A stretch of DNA of 64,000 nucleotides, taken from contig NC_062971.1 in the NCBI RefSeq assembly GCF_023078275.1, forward strand, positions 3,658,001 to 3,722,000, written 5' to 3'. The stretch comes from Leguminivora glycinivorella. Lineage: Eukaryota > Arthropoda > Insecta > Lepidoptera > Tortricidae. This document shows, piece by piece, positions 62,703-64,000 of the stretch. Under the pieces are notes generated by a model, which was not told the DNA's origin, ran no database searches, and was given only the letters and a program-made list of their open reading frames with translations. Each line of letters starts with the position of its first letter. Position 1 is the stretch's first letter. The translations under genes were made by a program, and so were the position numbers.

Positions 62703-62909
62703 AGACATATTGACCGGGATATAGACCGTGATTACCTTTTTGATTTTTGTCGAGCTCCCGATATTTCGACGCAGTTGCATGCATCATGATCACGAAAACC
62801 TGAACAAGGCGGGTGGATGTCAAAGTTGTGTAGACAGCGCGCGATCTACCCTCCTCGTCAAAAATCTAAAAGGTAATCACGGTCTATATCCCGGTCAATA
62901 TAAGTCTAA
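62703..62909. mobile_element. MITE family R, copy 2
   Basis: Same arms as 49995-50146 (GACCGGGATATAGACCGTGA ... GGTCTATATCCCGGTCAATA), with a longer loop that includes CGAGCTCCCGATATTTCGAC and about 60 bp not in copy 1. Confidence 0.8.
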
Positions 62910-62939
62910 TTAAAATAACTGTGAATAATTCAAAACTCT

Positions 62940-63115
62940 CATAATAAGCCTGTATTCTCAAAAGTACCCCGTTTGGGAATAGAGGCTGGGAGGATGGGAG
63001 TTTATGCAGAGCGCATGAGACCGCATCACAAGCTTCAGTGTCACTCTTGGCCCTTAATATTAACGCGTTAAAAGAAAGCGGAATTGTGATGTTATTACTG
63101 CCATCTGACCATACA
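62940..63115 (+). repeat. dispersed repeat family E, fragment
   Basis: TTCAGTGTCACTCTTGGCCC, AAAGAAAGCGGAATTGTGAT and a decayed TGGGAATAGAGGCTGGGAGG head. Confidence 0.5.
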
Positions 63116-63296
63116 ACCGGGCTACTTAAGCGGGGAATCGAACTACGGAACCGACGGACCAGAGTCCGGTATGAAGGGTTACGGCCGGAACATTTAATAA
63201 TATTTATTTATTCCTTTAGTTGTTGCCTAGCATCTGGGTGTAGGAGTTCGTGTATCTATCTTTAAAATAGTTATTAAGGCCACATACTAATGTAGC

Positions 63297-63395
63297 ATAA
63301 TTAAAATCAAAATGATCATGATGATGAAATGATGATGATGATGAAAATGATGAAATGAAATGATGAAATGATGATGATGATGATGATGAATGATT
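63297..63395. repeat. (GAT/GAAAT)n low-complexity tract
   Basis: Imperfect GAT and GAAAT repeats; responsible for the serine-rich frame on the minus strand. Confidence 0.9.
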
Positions 63396-63489
63396 TTTAG
63401 GTATTGTTAGTAATAACAATACCTAAAAATATATAAAACGCCTACAAACTGCTGTGCAGTTTAATGTGTTTTCTGTAATAAGTAAATTA

Positions 63490-63618
63490 AAAAAATCCGG
63501 GATTGTTTTCCTGTTGATGTTTTCCTTCAACTGAAATTCACATTTCGTCATTTCGATATTGAACCCGCGACCTCCGGATTCAAAGTCGCACGCTCTTACC
63601 ACTAGGCCACCAGCGTGC
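63490..63618 (-). mobile_element. tRNA-derived SINE, head fragment
   Basis: The minus strand reads GGTGGCCTAGTGGTAAGAGC, then GAGGTCGCGGGTTCAATA; the promoter half of the SINE at 35195 and 62010. The body is truncated. Confidence 0.75.
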
Positions 63619-64000
63619 AGCGCTTATTTTGTGCTACTGTAATTTTTAAAATTATTCGTTTTGAATACGCCCCAGGCTGATGTTCGAGGCCTAAATTCAT
63701 TTAGTTGTAAACAAATTTTAAATGAATGCTTTCGAGCTAGCATACAAATGTAGTGGGTTGTAACGGATATTCGCACAAATGGTTATAAAAGGGAATAAAG
63801 TGACCGCATACTCGAAACGGCATTTCATTTGTACACGGGAAATATAATTGACCGTTTAAACTTTGCGATGCTATAATATAACATAGAAAAAAATAGTGAA
63901 TTTTAATTCGTTTGTTAAATGGTCGAAAAAATTAATTAAATTAAAAGTCTGCCGGAAATAAAATTGGATACCGTTTTATTAGGCAGGCGTCCGGTTTTTT
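63619..64000. other. no gene or repeat recognised
   Basis: No supported feature. Confidence 0.4.

Overview
The window looks like intergenic or long intronic DNA from a lepidopteran (moth or butterfly) genome. It is AT-rich and carries many interspersed repeat types typical of Lepidoptera: tRNA-derived SINEs ending in GAT-type tails, RTE-like non-LTR fragments, and many palindromic MITEs. I found no intact host gene. The only candidate host-type coding pieces are a THAP zinc-finger-like exon at about 61362-61482 and two unidentified open frames at about 14117-14458 and 46292-46606. Almost every other open frame lies inside a repeat. Class assignments rest on terminal repeats, target-site duplications (TSDs) and protein motifs read by eye; no database search was possible.

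Layout. 1-8.1 kb: a SINE split by an insertion, small MITEs, nothing else recognised. 8.1-9.3 kb: a hAT-type element (8-bp TSD) enclosing an RTE-like reverse transcriptase relic. 9.7-14.5 kb: a 550-bp dispersed repeat, a SINE, foldback element 1, several hairpin MITEs and an orphan open frame. 16-25.5 kb: composite inverted repeats, foldback element 2 cleanly inserted in an older repeat, a long GT microsatellite, a reverse transcriptase tail and a GC-rich TTAA-flanked hairpin. 26-36.6 kb: dense nested MITEs, including a four-level nest, a tRNA-Lys retrocopy and SINEs. 36.7-37.9 kb: a near-complete but broken mariner transposon. 38.0-40.2 kb: a second hAT-type element. 40.4-42 kb: a 7-bp-TSD element with a nested insertion, and a G-rich foldback. 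43-51 kb: scattered repeats. 52.1-54.9 kb: foldback element 3, interrupted by a non-LTR retrotransposon whose open frame carries a CCHC knuckle and a restriction-like endonuclease motif. 55-64 kb: composite repeats, a three-level nest, the THAP-like exon and SINEs.

The most unusual system is a family of three foldback elements (11114-11725, 21571-22516, 52079-54895). All start with GGT, are flanked by 8-9 bp duplications, have long arms built from reiterated short words, and enclose a minisatellite of about 55-60 bp whose core contains TTAGG-type motifs. The arms of one element match each other but differ strongly between elements, while the minisatellite core is shared by all three. Several insertions can be checked internally because another copy of the interrupted repeat in the same window serves as the empty site.
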